Position numbers and translations under genes: made by a program. Shown here one piece after another: positions 31,919 through 43,376 of a stretch of DNA of 64,000 bases. The stretch is from NCBI GenBank assembly GCA_018296165.2, contig JACKQL020000157.1, forward strand, positions 1-64,000. Reading direction: 5' to 3'. The stretch's first letter is position 1, and every line of letters starts with the position of its first letter. The notes below the pieces were generated by a model that did no database searches, was not told the origin of the DNA, and saw only the letters and a program-made list of their open reading frames with translations. The DNA is from Termitomyces sp. T153. Its lineage: Eukaryota > Basidiomycota > Agaricomycetes > Agaricales > Lyophyllaceae.

Positions 31919-34900
31919 CTACAGGTGGAAATTGAGACAATGGACACCCAGCAGATCTGAAGTGTAGTTGCCCTCCTTGACAGTGGCACAACAGACCTCT
32001 TCCTTGGCACTGACTATGTGCAACAACACTGCCTTACCACTCACTCCCTTTCCTTCCCTATCCCCATGTACAATGTTGATGGCATGCTCAATAAAGCTGG
32101 CTCTATTTGCTCTGTAGTGAACCTGGTCCTCTGCTACCAAGACCACTGATAACAAACCACTTTTGCTGTCACTAGTTTGGAAAAGCAAGACATGATCTTG
32201 GGGTTCACCTGGCTATGTGAACACAATCCAGAGATTGACTGGACTAAGGGTGAGGTGAAGATGAGTCATTGCCCATGCCACTGCATTACCTGCACAGAAG
32301 AAGCCCATAAGGAGCAGAAAGCCAAGGTTTGTGAGCATGCAGCTGTGCATGCCTGTCATGCTGGGCATCTCCCTTATGCTGATCTTGACTTCCTGAGTCT
32401 ACCCCCCTCTGGCATTCCCTCATAAAGAGGCCCTCTATGAGGATGTCTGGGGTGTTGGGTGTGAATCTCCAGAGGAAGAGGAAGGTGAAGGAGAATGGAC
32501 TCATACTCCAGATGCAGAGTCCCCAGATGAGACTATAGAGGTGGGTGATTGAATTTATGCTACAACCCTCTGCCCCCCTCCTATAGTGGCAGAGATTTGG
32601 GCCAGTCAGACTACTTCCCAGCATCTGGCTGAGGCATTTGTGGCAAACTCACAGCCCAAGCCTTTCTATAGCACTGTTCCCAATCACCTCCATGACTTTG
32701 AGGATGTATTCTCCAAGGCCTCCTTTGATTCACTTCCAGGGTGCAAGCAGTGGGATCATGCAATTGAGCTGATACTAGATGTAGAGCCCTCCAGCTGCAA
32801 GGTCTATCCACTCACACCCTATGAACAGGATAAGCTGGACACTTTCCTACAGGAGAATCTTAGCTCAGGACAAATATGACCCTTCAAGTCTCCAATGGCC
32901 TCCCCAGTCTTCTTTATTAAGAAGAAGGATGGGTCTCTTCATCTGGTTCAGAATTATCATGTCCTGAATGCAATGACAGTGAAGAACCACTATCCTTTGC
33001 CACTCATCTCAGAACTTGTCAACAACCTTTGAGGTGCATGCTACTTCACAAAGTTAGACAACCACTGGGGCTAAAACAATGTATGCATCAGAGAGGGGAT
33101 GAGTGGAAGGTGGCATTCTGAACTAATCATGGACTCTTTGAACCTCTAGTAATGTTCTTTGGTCTCACCAATAGCCTAGCCACCTTCCAGACTATGATGA
33201 ATGACATTTTTTGTGATCTGATTGTAGAAGGTGTTGTCTGCATGTATCTTGACAATATCCTCATCTTCACAAAAACTCTGGAGGAGCATTGCCAGGTCAC
33301 ATGCATTGTCTTGGAATGCCTTTGCCAACACCAGCTCTATTCAAAGCCTGAGAAGTGTGAATTTGAACAGACTAAAGTGGAATACCTGGGTCTAATCATT
33401 TCACATGGAATGGCCAAGATAGACCCCATTAAAGTGGCAGGTGTGGCAGAGCAGCCTGAGCCAAGGAACAAGAAGGAAGTTCAGGCCTTTGTTGGGTTTA
33501 TCAATTTCTATCAGAGGTTCATACAGGATTTCTCCTACCATGCATGCCCCCTCTTTGACCTCACAGTTAAAGATACTGCATGGCGGTGGGAGCCCTCACA
33601 GCAAGCTGCCTTTTTGATGCTCTCAAGCAATCTGTGACCTCAAAGCCAGTCTTCCTGTTCCCCAATAATGACTCTCCATTCCTGGTAGAAGCAGATAGCT
33701 CAGACTTTGCTATAGGAGTAGTCCTCTCCCAGCAGTCAAAAGAGGATAGCAAATGGCATCCAGTAGCTTTCTACTCCAAAAGCCTTAATGTGGTGGAACA
33801 GAACTATGAGATCCATGACAAGAAGATGCTAGCAATTATTTGGTCCTTTGGAGAATGGCAGCATTTTTTTGAGAGTGCACAGCATAAGTTTGAAGTCTGG
33901 ACAGACTACAAGAACCTTGAGTACTTCTGTTCTGCTAAGAAACTCAATCAATGTCAAGCTTGATGGTCTCTATATCTGGCCAACTTTGACTTCTCATTGC
34001 ACTACAAACCAGGATGGAGCATGGGCAAACCAGATGCACTGTCCAGGCGGGCTGACCATAACACAGGAGCAGGAGATAACAACAACATTGTCTTCCTCAA
34101 GCCAGAGCTCTTTGCCATCCACATGCTAGAAGGGATTGTGGCTCAAGGAGATGAGGCAAACATCCTTAGGGACATCCAAAAAGGGAACCAGGAGGGTGCA
34201 CAAGAGGATGCAGTTGCCCAGGCTGCATAGGCCCTACAAGCTTGATAGGCAAGTGGAGTCAAGTCAGTGCATGCTGATGAGTGGGGTCTTCAGGATGGGC
34301 TGTTGACCTTCAGAGGACACATTTATGTGCCTAATATTCTAGAACTTTGCCAGCACATTGTAGAACAACATCACAACTCTTGGGTGGCTGGACATCTTGG
34401 AAGGTGGAAGACGCTGGAGCTAGTATCCTGGAACTATTGGTGGCCACAGATCTCCAGATATGTAGGTACCTACACTAGCACCTGTGACCTCTGTTTCTGC
34501 ACCAAGCCTTGCCACCAAGGACCTATGGGCCAGCTCCACCCACTCCTTATTCCAGCTGCTTACTAGAGTGTTGCATCAGTGGATTTCATTGTGCAACTCC
34601 CAGATGCTCATGAGTACAATGCTGTGATGGTAGTAGTGGACCTCTATGGCAAATGGGCTCACTTCATACCTACTCACACCACATGCTCTGCCTTGGAAGT
34701 GGCCAGTCTGTACCAGAAGAATGTCTGGAAACTCTATGGTCTGTCAGATGGATATGTCTTGGACTGGAGCCCCCAGTTTGTAGCAGAATTCACTCAAGAA
34801 TTGTATTGCCTACTAGGTATGAAGCTCCATACCACCATGGCCTATCACTCTCAGTCAGATGGGCAGACAGAACATGTTGATCAGGTGTTGGAACAGTATC

Positions 34901-35700
34901 TCTGCCTGTTTTGTAATGAGAGGCAGGATGACTGGAATGAGCTGCTGCTGGATGCAGAATTCCAATACAACTACCATGTTCACTCTTCTATGCAGATGAC
35001 TCCATTCTTCCTGGACACTGGCAAGCATTCTCACATGGGATTTGAACCTTGGGCATGCCCCTCAGAGAATGACTTTGTCAACAAGTTTGTAAACTGGATG
35101 AGGAGAGCACAGGAGGAGGCAAAAGCTGCATTGGTGAAGGCCAAGGAGGACATGGCATGGTACTATAATTGCAGATGGACACCTGCTCCAATTTACAAGC
35201 CTAGGGACTGTGTGTACTTGGATAGCTCAGACATTAAGACAACAAAGCCATTTCAGAGGCTGTCACATTGTCATCTTAGCTCCTTCATAGTGGAGAAGAA
35301 GGTAGGGCCTTTAGCATACTGACTTGAACTCCCAGCAGGCCTCTGCCAACTGCACCCAGTCTTCAATGTGGTCAAGTTATTTCCAGCTTCAGAGGATCCA
35401 ATCCCAGGCCTTTGCCCTAAGCCACCTCCACTGCCAGTCCTAGTCAATGATGAGAAGGAGTATGAGGTAGAGGAAGTCTTGGACAGCAGGGTATTCTGAG
35501 GGAAATTGCAGTTCAAGGTGAAGTGGAAGAGATATGGCATTGAGGATATCTCTTGGGAACCACAGGCTAATGTTCATGCATCAGGCTTGGTCTGGGACTT
35601 CTATTATAGGCATCTCAATGCCCCAAAAGCTATTTGAGGCATCTACTCTATTTCACCAGCTAACCAGGCAATTTGTGACTTCTTCTACCCAGTGTGTTGA
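31919..35700 (+). pseudogene. pol: pol of element A (left copy)
   Basis: Aspartic protease about 31,960-32,230 with an intact LLDSGTTDLFLG active site. Reverse transcriptase 32,586-33,470, with a one-base loss near 33,095 and the catalytic box MYLDNILIF (YLDD to YLDN). RNase H about 33,650-33,960 (VEADSSDFAIG, then HDKKMLAII where Glu is expected at the second Lys, then WTDYKNLEY). Integrase 34,270-35,320, with zinc-binding HH...CC (HIVEQHHNSWVAGH, CDLC) and core Asp, Asp and Glu positions present. Chromodomain about 35,430-35,640 (YEVEEVLDS, KVKWKRYGIEDISWEP). Two catalytic losses plus stops mean it cannot replicate unaided. Confidence 0.8.
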
Positions 35701-35726
35701 GGTGCCACATCCTAGAGGGGGGGTGA

Positions 35727-36169
35727 TGTTAGGGGACATCCCACTTGTTTTCCCTTCTCCTCCTCCAGTTTCTGCCAGATCCTCTCCACTATAGTTTTTC
35801 TTTATTCTACTTTCCTTTCCCTATCTATTGGTCCTAGTTTTAGCCCTCAGGTTGCACTGGTTCTCTGTCCATAATTCAGACAAATGTGGCCCCTTTGATA
35901 CTGCCACTGGCTTATGTGACTGCTGACCAATTGCTGACACATCACTTTTGTCTTTTTTCTCTGTCATACTGTACAGTTGTTTCTCATGCTTCTGAAGCCT
36001 CTGAAGCATCATACCTGGCCTAGGAAATCCCCAGACTTGTTCTCTTTGGATTTCCCTTTGCCAGGTGAGTAGCTAGAATGCTAGAACTTCTTGTAAATAC
36101 TGAATAGACTTTGGATTTCCCTTTGCCAACTGTGTGATTGAGCCACAGCCTCCAGAGGCTGCTCTTACA
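35727..36169 (+). repeat. Element A left copy, 3' LTR
   Basis: A 443-bp LTR, TGTTAGGGG to CTCTTACA. It is directly preceded by the polypurine tract. Confidence 0.85.
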
Positions 36170-37249
36170 GCAATAGCACAGGAAAAGGGTGCTCATATAG
36201 CAGTAAGTCATCAAGGAGTACTGGTAGGAAATTTGTCAAGAGGATAGCAGCAAGGGCAGCCTCAGTGCAACAGGCCAGGAGTTTTGTGGAGAAGTAGCAA
36301 GAGTTAGCAGTGAGAAAGGAACCAATTCAGATCAAGCATTCAAACTTGAATCTGCCAACTTTGCAGGATGGAATGGTGGTAGGAAGGAGCATGGTTGCTA
36401 AGGGGAAGCAACAGGAGAAGAGTTGAGAGGTGGTGGAGAGTGAGGACAATGCTAGCAACAAAGAGAGTGCTAGTGATAGCAATGGCAGCAGCAACATGCC
36501 TCTGGCATTTACATGAGTGGCAAGTCTAGCATTGGTTGCTTCAACTAAGCAACAAAAGTCTGTTGCTAGCAACAAGGAGAAGAAGGGTGAGGATGTGGAG
36601 ATGGGTGAGAGCACTCTCATAGTAACAGTTGCTGAGGTCAAGATAGCGGCAAGCAGAGGGGAAGTTGAGGGAGGCCAAGAAATTGAGGAAGAAGCAATGG
36701 AGGTAGAGGAAGACAAGAGCAATGAGAAGGCAAGGACTTGACAATACATAGAGACATACATATGTAGTGTGTCCTACATTACAGCAGAGCACTCTTTGAA
36801 TTGTATTCTATGTCACTGGCAGAGTCCACTACACCATAGCAAAATCTCCACAATGTAGCATGTTATACAGGTGCTGTGGAAGCTATACATTGTGCCATAC
36901 TATACATATCCAGTGGAGTTCTTTGACCAGCATCTGGAGTTGCTAATTACTACTGGGTCTGTTGCAATTACATTGAACAGTGATTGGCCCTGCTCAACAC
37001 TAAAATCCACTAGTGTCTAGCCACCAGCCATTTCTCATGACCAGCTGCTGCCACTTGTAACAAAATCCACCCTCAGGAATGTATCTACCTAGCACCATCA
37101 GAAAGCTGCTGAGAATGTGGGGGGTGGCCAAAGCCAGTACCACTATTAGAAACAAGCCACTTAAATGAAGATCTATTTTAACTGCAGAAATCACAATCAA
37201 GAAACAGCAGAAACACAGCATTATGCCAGTTGAACAAAATCAATCAAGA
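36170..37249 (+). pseudogene. Decayed acidic reading frame and unassigned flank
   Basis: From about 36,200 to 36,741 one plus-strand frame with three stops reads as a Ser/Glu/Lys-rich protein (NLPTLQDGMVVGRSMVAKGK, EDVEMGEST, EIEEEAMEVEED) ending in ART and TGA. The repeated CAGCAA-type changes fit C-to-T decay. No domain is recognised; it may be a fragment of a host-like or TE-borne gene. From 36,742 to 37,249 nothing is identified. Confidence 0.4.
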
Positions 37250-38879
37250 ACACATTTTCAGTGGCCAATGCCCTGTCAAAAAGGATGCAGTGTTGTTGGA
37301 CCCAGTCTAACAAGCTTATATCAGTAGGATCAGGAGAACAAGAAACAAAAGGACTCATGCATAACCCCCCTCCACCCCAAGGCTGCCTCATTGGCCAACC
37401 ACTCCTCACATTGCCTCCCTGCCTCTACCCTGGCCCCTTCTGCCTCCATGGCCCCTCATTGCACCTCCACTCTCTGCTCCACCCATGCCTCCAATTGCTC
37501 CAGCTGTTTCTGCAACCTCTGCACTCTAATGACTGCTCCATGATTGTCTGCATAGCCATTCCCAATTCTTGCCACACTATGTCTCTGTCCCACTATGTAT
37601 CATGTCTCTGTCCTGCCATGCCTCATCATGCTCCTGCTAGACCCCATCACAATCCTTCTCAATCCTCCAGACCTTGTTCTCACACAACACCAACAGTTAG
37701 GTCAATGCCTCTGCTTGTCACTGCCAAAACATCTTGAGAAGTGCGGAGGAAGGACCAAAGGCTCTGCCAGACCCCTCCACTAGGACCTCCATCTCTGGGG
37801 AGTACATGTGCAGCCCTAGAGGGCCTGCCATCAACTCCTCCCCCCATAGCTGCTTACTGGGCCCTGCCTCTGACAAGGGGAATGCCCTCCATTTCTCCTT
37901 GTTGCGTGCTGTTGAAGCCCTCTCCCTCTACTCATTCTATGAGGGTCCCATCTTCATTGCAGACCACTCCACACCCACTCTGCCCTCCACTCCAGATGCC
38001 TGACCCAACACCTTCCCCCTGCACCTGTCAAGTAACTGCTCTGTCGCCCATGCCACATCCCATCCCTGCTTCTCTGACACACAGGCTACTTGCCAGCTCA
38101 ATGAGATTGGGCATTCTTATGCCTCAAACAAAATGGGACACACACCAAAATGTTCCAATAGGAGCCCTGCATTGGCTGCTTGAACTATAGTAATCCTCAT
38201 AGCAAGCACAAAGGGTGCACTATAATAGCAAGTTACTTCAGAACCTGGCACAACAAACATGAGGGACTCACCAGAGCTTCTGCTTGGCACTATTCTAGGG
38301 TTGGAGGACCCTACAGCTGCCCCAGTGCCTCTACAAACTTCTCCAGGATCACCTCCATCTAAGCAACCTGCAGTGCTTCAAAAATGATCTGGATCTCTCT
38401 TGGGCTAAAATTGAGTCTTGAAGACTGTTCTGCCAACACTAAAACTGACCCTGCTGGAACTCCACTTCAAGATGGGGCCCCTGACAGGCCAGCCACACAC
38501 AGCTGTAGACAATTCTGTCAAACTCAATCAGCAACTTTGGAACACAGAAAAAACAGACCCAGACTCACAGCTATGGTACATAGCCTCTACCTGCCTGTGG
38601 CCCCAATGGGAATTGGACTTCCCCAAGGAAGAGAGAGCAGGAAATGTTGACAATAATGCAGACAATGCTGACAATGCTGAGGATAGAGTGGGGGAAGACA
38701 TAGCAAGGAGTTTGGAAACTCTGGAGTATGTCTGACCCTTTTAATGACTTGAGGAGAACCCCCTAACAAACAGTGGCCATGCTTTGACTTCATTCCCCAT
38801 GTCACCACTGCTTGCTGCAGTTTGATCAATATCACTTGGCTTCAATTCCCATGCCCCACTGATCCCCAATCTGCACACC
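37250..38879 (-). pseudogene. Antisense spliced gene (copy 4) in plus-strand B fragment
   Basis: This block is the 3' part of a B-family element in plus orientation, so its antisense gene lies on the minus strand. Exon 1 is about 38,550-38,282 (VILEKFVEALGQL). Intron 1 runs 38,281-38,179 with a good GTGAGT donor and AAG acceptor. Exon 2 is 38,178 to about 37,360, the longest legible version (RNKEKWRAFPLSEAGPSKQ, then HMYSPEMEVLVEGSGRAFG). Intron 2 has a GC-type donor (GCATGAGT), and exon 3 starts at 37,306 but is cut near 37,250. The stops are TGA or TAG at C-to-T-type positions. At 38,879 the B fragment is interrupted by element C and resumes at 52,308. Confidence 0.65.
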
Positions 38880-39288
38880 TATCAGGGGACTTCCATTTTC
38901 AACCTCCATGACTGGTTCCAGCACCTCTGCAGCTTGTTCAACATCTCCAGGGCTCTTTCTAGAACTCCAGAGATCTCTGGAGAACTGCAGAGTTCTCTGG
39001 AGAACTGCAGAGTTCTCTGGAGAACTGCAGAGTTCTCTGTATTACCTCAGCAATCATTGCCCTAGAGTTAGGAGCAGCTCTGGTCTTCTGTACAGTAGTT
39101 CCCATGCCTCCACCACCTGCTGATGTGCTGCACCAAGCAGCAGGGATCCTTAGACTTGTTCTCACTGGATTCCCCTCTGCTAGGTAATTAGTTACTGATT
39201 GTAACATTGTCTACTCTGCTAATATACTTTGGATTCCCCTCTGCTACCTGCATGACTCCAATCTGCTGCTCTGGAGGTTGCCCTTACA
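38880..39288 (+). repeat. Element C 5' LTR
   Basis: A 409-bp LTR starting TATCAGGGG and ending CCCTTACA. It contains three tandem copies of a 20-bp unit (CTGGAGAACTGCAGAGTTCT, about 38,970-39,033); the 3' LTR has only one, which explains the 40-bp length difference. Confidence 0.85.
39152..39162 (+). promoter_or_regulatory. Putative transcript 5' end / self-primer, element C
   Basis: AGACTTGTTCT within the LTR is the exact complement of the primer-binding site at 39,291-39,301, as in element A. Confidence 0.55.
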
Positions 39289-39290
39289 GC

Positions 39291-39301
39291 AGAACAAGTC
39301 T
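39291..39301 (+). other. Primer-binding site, element C
   Basis: AGAACAAGTCT begins two bases after the LTR end, identical to that of element A. Confidence 0.6.
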
Positions 39302-39389
39302 CCTAACACTGGTCTAGAAGCCCCCCATAGCTGCAAGGAACCTCTGAACCATTATTCATTGCTTCCCCACCAGAATTAAATACTGCAGA

Positions 39390-41520
39390 CTTCTATGTCT
39401 GAGCTTGCCAACTCAGACACACCCTTGGAGGCTCCTGCACAGGACAAAGCCTGGACTCGCCTGCTACACTTAGAAACCCAGGTGCAGTTAACACAATCAT
39501 CTCTCACCCACCATATGACTAAACTCTCTTCTCTCTGTTAAACAACAGATCTTATCTCCCAATCACTCCAGGCATTGCTTGAACACCTAAATCCTAACTC
39601 TGCCCCTCCTGTTTCTGGACCCCCAAACATTGTTACCAACCTGCTTGCTCCTCCAGAGTTTCCCCCAACACTCTGTCAAACTCCTCCAACCATTGTACAC
39701 CCTCAGCACCCACTCTGGGTAACTCTGACACTTCTCTGGCAAACTCCAATGGCCTCCTGACTAACTCTGATGCCTTCTCTGCAGCCATCAACACTTCTCT
39801 TGACTCTCCTGAACCCCTGGAACACTCCCATGTCATTCCTAACTCTGCTGCACATCACCAACTCCTTCCTCTAGTCAGCCTGACTAACTCTAGAGCATCA
39901 TGACAACCTCAAAATGGCCCATGTCCTCAACTGATCCCATCAGAAGATCACCACAGTCCATCCCCTGATCACAACCAACACTCATCAACTCTGTGCAACT
40001 CCATCAAGCCTCACTACAATACTCACTGTCCCTCAGAGCTCTCCAGTAGTCAGTATATAAGTCATAGAGTAGCTTCTTGTACTCTAGTCTTGATATTGCT
40101 TAACATTACCTATGGTCTGATTGTTTCTGTCTCATATTTTGTGTTCTATGTTATATTTCCTCTTCTCTCAGTCTCCTGGTCTTATCTCAGTCTCTCAGTC
40201 TCATCTCATCTCTATTTCCATTATTGTTCTCATTATCATTTTGTATCTCCACTTGAATCTATTTTCATTCTCATCTCAATGTCATCTCAACTCTGTCTCA
40301 TCTTGTTCAACTCCATTTCCATTACTGTGCTCAAGTCCTTTCAACTTCAATGCCTTTACAAACTTTGCATTTACAATTACAAACTCAAACACTCTTTAAA
40401 CCAACTCCAGACCTTGCTATTTGCTCAGCTCTAAAAGCTATCAACCTCTGTTGATCCCCCATCAAACTCTAGCCCTGCTCCTATCACTCACATAGCCTCT
40501 GTTTGCCCCACACCTCCAATACTCACTTGCAGACCAGTACCTGACACCTCTATCAAGTCTGATCCCTTTCCCTGCAACTCATCCTAGGCTCTTCTGGATC
40601 ACTCCGGACTTGTTTGGATCACTCCCTATGAATTGCCCTCACAAGTCCCCATGCTTAGACCCTCTCTGAGTGCCCAGTTATCAGTGCAGGGAGTCATATC
40701 CACCTAGTAAGGATTTGCCCAGTATAGCTGAGCCCCTGTGGTCAGCAGAACCTGACAGCCACAGACTCCACATCCAGTGCTACCAGATGCATATAATGGT
40801 GCTTGCTCTGGAGAGGAGCAATTTCTGCAGTCCTGCCTCACCTATATCCACCTCAGTAGAGATGCCTTTGACTCCAATGCATTGAAAATAGCCTGGGTGC
40901 TGTTGTACATGAAGTCTGGACATGCCTCCACCTATGCACTGCAAGTCTTCTACTGCCCCAGAGGTGTTGGAAGTTTTCTGGACTGGGCTGCCTTTGAGAA
41001 AGACTTCCATACTTCCATATGGAGTTTTTCCTGTTAGACCCCACCAAGACCATGGCCTTGACACTATGTGATAGGAAGCAATATAGGCAAGGAAAGTGTA
41101 CACTGGACAAGTACATTGACTTGTTTCATGCTGCACCCCACTCTAATCAGCAATTTCCACCACCCTGCACCTGCTCAACCAACTCTGGCTTTTATTCTGG
41201 CCACTCCTGCAGCATGCCCCCTGCTGCAGGGGATCCCTATGGACATGGATGCTACCAGGCAGCTCCACACTGCCACACTGCTGTGCTAGAGATGGCAGAA
41301 GCCTGGGCACTTTGCATGGCACTGCCCCCTCCCCCTGGGCCTGGAGGTATGCTACCTTTCCATGGCAGAGCAGGAGGAACTCCTCCTGCAGCTGCTAGCT
41401 GCAAGGGATACTACTAGAGCTCCATTGCTAGACAAGCCTACACTGGAGTTGACTCCAGAGGAGATCAGTGCATGTGCCTCACCTCCAGAGCTGGAGGGGG
41501 ATTTTTAGTTGAGTGACAGA
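39390..41520 (+). pseudogene. gag: gag of element C, split by a solo LTR
   Basis: The N-terminal helix region lies at 39,390-39,600. After the solo LTR the capsid domain resumes at 40,758 (LPDAYNGACSGEEQFLQSCLTY, STYALQVFYCPRG). A long stretch is frame-shifted around 41,040. The zinc knuckle at about 41,286-41,330 reads C-stop-R-W-Q-K-P-G-H-F-A-W-H-C, so the second Cys is Trp and a TAG lies within the motif. After it the LEVCYLS and EQEELLLQLLAARD blocks are shared with element A. Confidence 0.65.
39600..40757 (+). repeat. B-type solo LTR inside element C gag
   Basis: About 1.15 kb homologous to the B-type LTR at 52,348, in the same orientation. It ends CAGAACCTGACA at 40,757. The left boundary is diffuse (39,595-39,615) and no clear target duplication was seen (GCCAC follows). 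No internal region is attached. Confidence 0.65.
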
Positions 41521-41779
41521 TGAGGTGTATGCCTCCATCACTGAGTGCTAACAGGTTCTTGTGTCTGTTGATAGAAAATGAAACTGCCTTTTCCAATGCT
41601 CTTCATTCTGAGACAGAGAGACCTCAACCACTCTCTTCAGACATACAAACACTAACTGCAAAGCTCCCACCAAGCTCCCCAACACCTCTGAAGGTTTATC
41701 AGTGTGGGTCTGCCTGAGCATGTCAAATGCCCTAGCAGTATGTGATGTCTTCTGGCCTGTCCACCAACTCCCTGCATCT

Positions 41780-42907
41780 TGACATGGAAATTGAGACAAT
41801 GGACATCCAGCAAACCCACAGAGTCACAGCTTTCTGGATAGTGGAGCAATGTGACTATTTCTGGACTCAGAGTTTGTCAAGCATCATGGCCTGACCACAC
41901 AGCCCCTCCCCAAGTCTATTCCAGTCTACAACATTGACAGAACACCTAACAAAGCAGGTGCTATCAACTCCATGGTCAACCTGGTTCTCCACTATTAGAA
42001 CCATGCAGAGTGTGCCATGTTTGCCATCACTAGCTGGGGTAGGCAGGACATGGTCCTTGGTTTTATATGGCTCTGCAAGCACAACTCCAAGGTTAATTGG
42101 ACCAAAGAAGAGGTAACCATGAGCAGGTGCTCCCAGAAGTGCTCTGCCTGCACTGCAGAGAACAGAGTGGAGTGCTGCACCTGAGTTTGAGAACATGCAG
42201 CCATCTGTGCATGTCACACTGGCCCTCTCCCCTTTGCAGATCTAGACCTCCTGGATCCCCCACCTGTGGCATTTCCCTGTAGAGAGGCCATCTATAAGGA
42301 CAACCAGAGTGGCAGCAGAGCCCCAGAGAAGGAGCATGGAAGGGAGTTTGGTGGCATACATGAGCTGGAGTTCTCAGATGAAATAGTAGAAGTGGGAGAT
42401 CAGATCTATGCAACTATGGTACACCTGCCACCTTCCATTGCAGAGATCTGGGCTAGCCAGACCATGTTCCAGTAGTTGGCCCAGGCATTTGCTGCCAATG
42501 CCATGCCCTGAGAGTTCTGGAATGCAGTACCTCCCTACCTCTATATAGAGGATGTGTTCTCCAAAGCCTTGTTTGACTTGCTTCTGAAGCATAAGAGATG
42601 GGACCATGCCATTGTACTGCTGCAAGATTCCACACCCTCCAGCTGTAAGGTTTACCTGCTCGCACCCAGGGAGCAGAACAAGCTCAACACATTCCTGCAG
42701 AAAAACCTGGACTCTGGTTGTATTTGCCCTTCCAAGTCTCCAATGGCTTCTCTAGTCTCCTTCATCAAAAATAAGAATGGCTTGCTCCGACTGGTCCAGG
42801 ACTACTGAGTTCTCAATGCCATAAGAATGAAGAACTGTTACCCCCTTCTCCTTATCTCCAAGCTCATCAACAACTTCTGGGGTGCACAATACTTCACTAA
42901 ACTGGAC
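41780..42907 (+). pseudogene. pol: Element C protease and N-terminal reverse transcriptase
   Basis: The protease region (about 41,770-42,110) is shifted at the active site but recognisable by its downstream block (GRQDMVLGFIWLCKHNSKVNWTKEE across 42,030-42,110, read in parts). The reverse transcriptase start runs to FTKLD at 42,907, where element A is inserted. It continues at 49,288 in the same frame after one copy of the duplicated 5 bp. Confidence 0.65.
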
Positions 42908-43350
42908 TGTAAGGGCAACCTCTGGAGGCTGTGGCTCAATCACACAGTTGGCAAAGGGAAATCCAAAGTCTATTCAGTATTTACAAGAAGTTCTAGCATT
43001 CTAGCTACTCACCTGGCAAAGGGAAATCCAAAGAGAACAAGTCTGGGGATTTCCTAGGCCAGGTATGATGCTTCAGAGGCTTCAGAAGCATGAGAAACAA
43101 CTGTACAGTATGACAGAGAAAAAAGACAAAAGTGATGTGTCAGCAATTGGTCAGCAGTCACATAAGCCAGTGGCAGTATCAAAGGGGCCACATTTGTCTG
43201 AATTATGGACAGAGAACCAGTGCAACCTGAGGGCTAAAACTAGGACCAATAGATAGGGAAAGGAAAGTAGAATAAAGAAAAACTATAGTGGAGAGGATCT
43301 GGCAGAAACTGGAGGAGGAGAAGGGAAAACAAGTGGGATGTCCCCTAACA
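42908..43350 (-). repeat. Element A right copy, 3' LTR
   Basis: Reverse complement of 35,727-36,169, apart from two transitions in the outer 11 bases. Confidence 0.85.
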
Positions 43351-43376
43351 TCACCCCCCCTCTAGGATGTGGCACC

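Larger units (their letters stand above)
29790..36169 (+). mobile_element. Element A, left copy: chromodomain Ty3/gypsy
   Basis: A full-length 6,380-bp element: LTR, self-priming-type primer site, gag, protease, RT, RNase H, integrase, chromodomain, polypurine tract (CTAGAGGGGGGGTGA at about 35,712), LTR. Flanks CTTTC and GCAAT do not match, so there is no target duplication. The copy at 42,908-49,287 is its reverse complement. Coordinates of matching points always sum to 79,077, so there is no length difference. It is inactive because of stops, shifts and lost catalytic residues. Confidence 0.9.

Noticed and set aside
36327..36761. 144-codon minus-strand frame rich in Ser and Leu
   Set aside because: It is the reverse of an acidic Glu/Ser-rich plus-strand frame; such shadows arise from GAG/GAA-rich sequence.
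37261..38190. Plus-strand Pro/His/Cys-rich open frames
   Set aside because: They are the complement of the antisense gene (copy 4), whose minus-strand frame is the one shared with the other copies.
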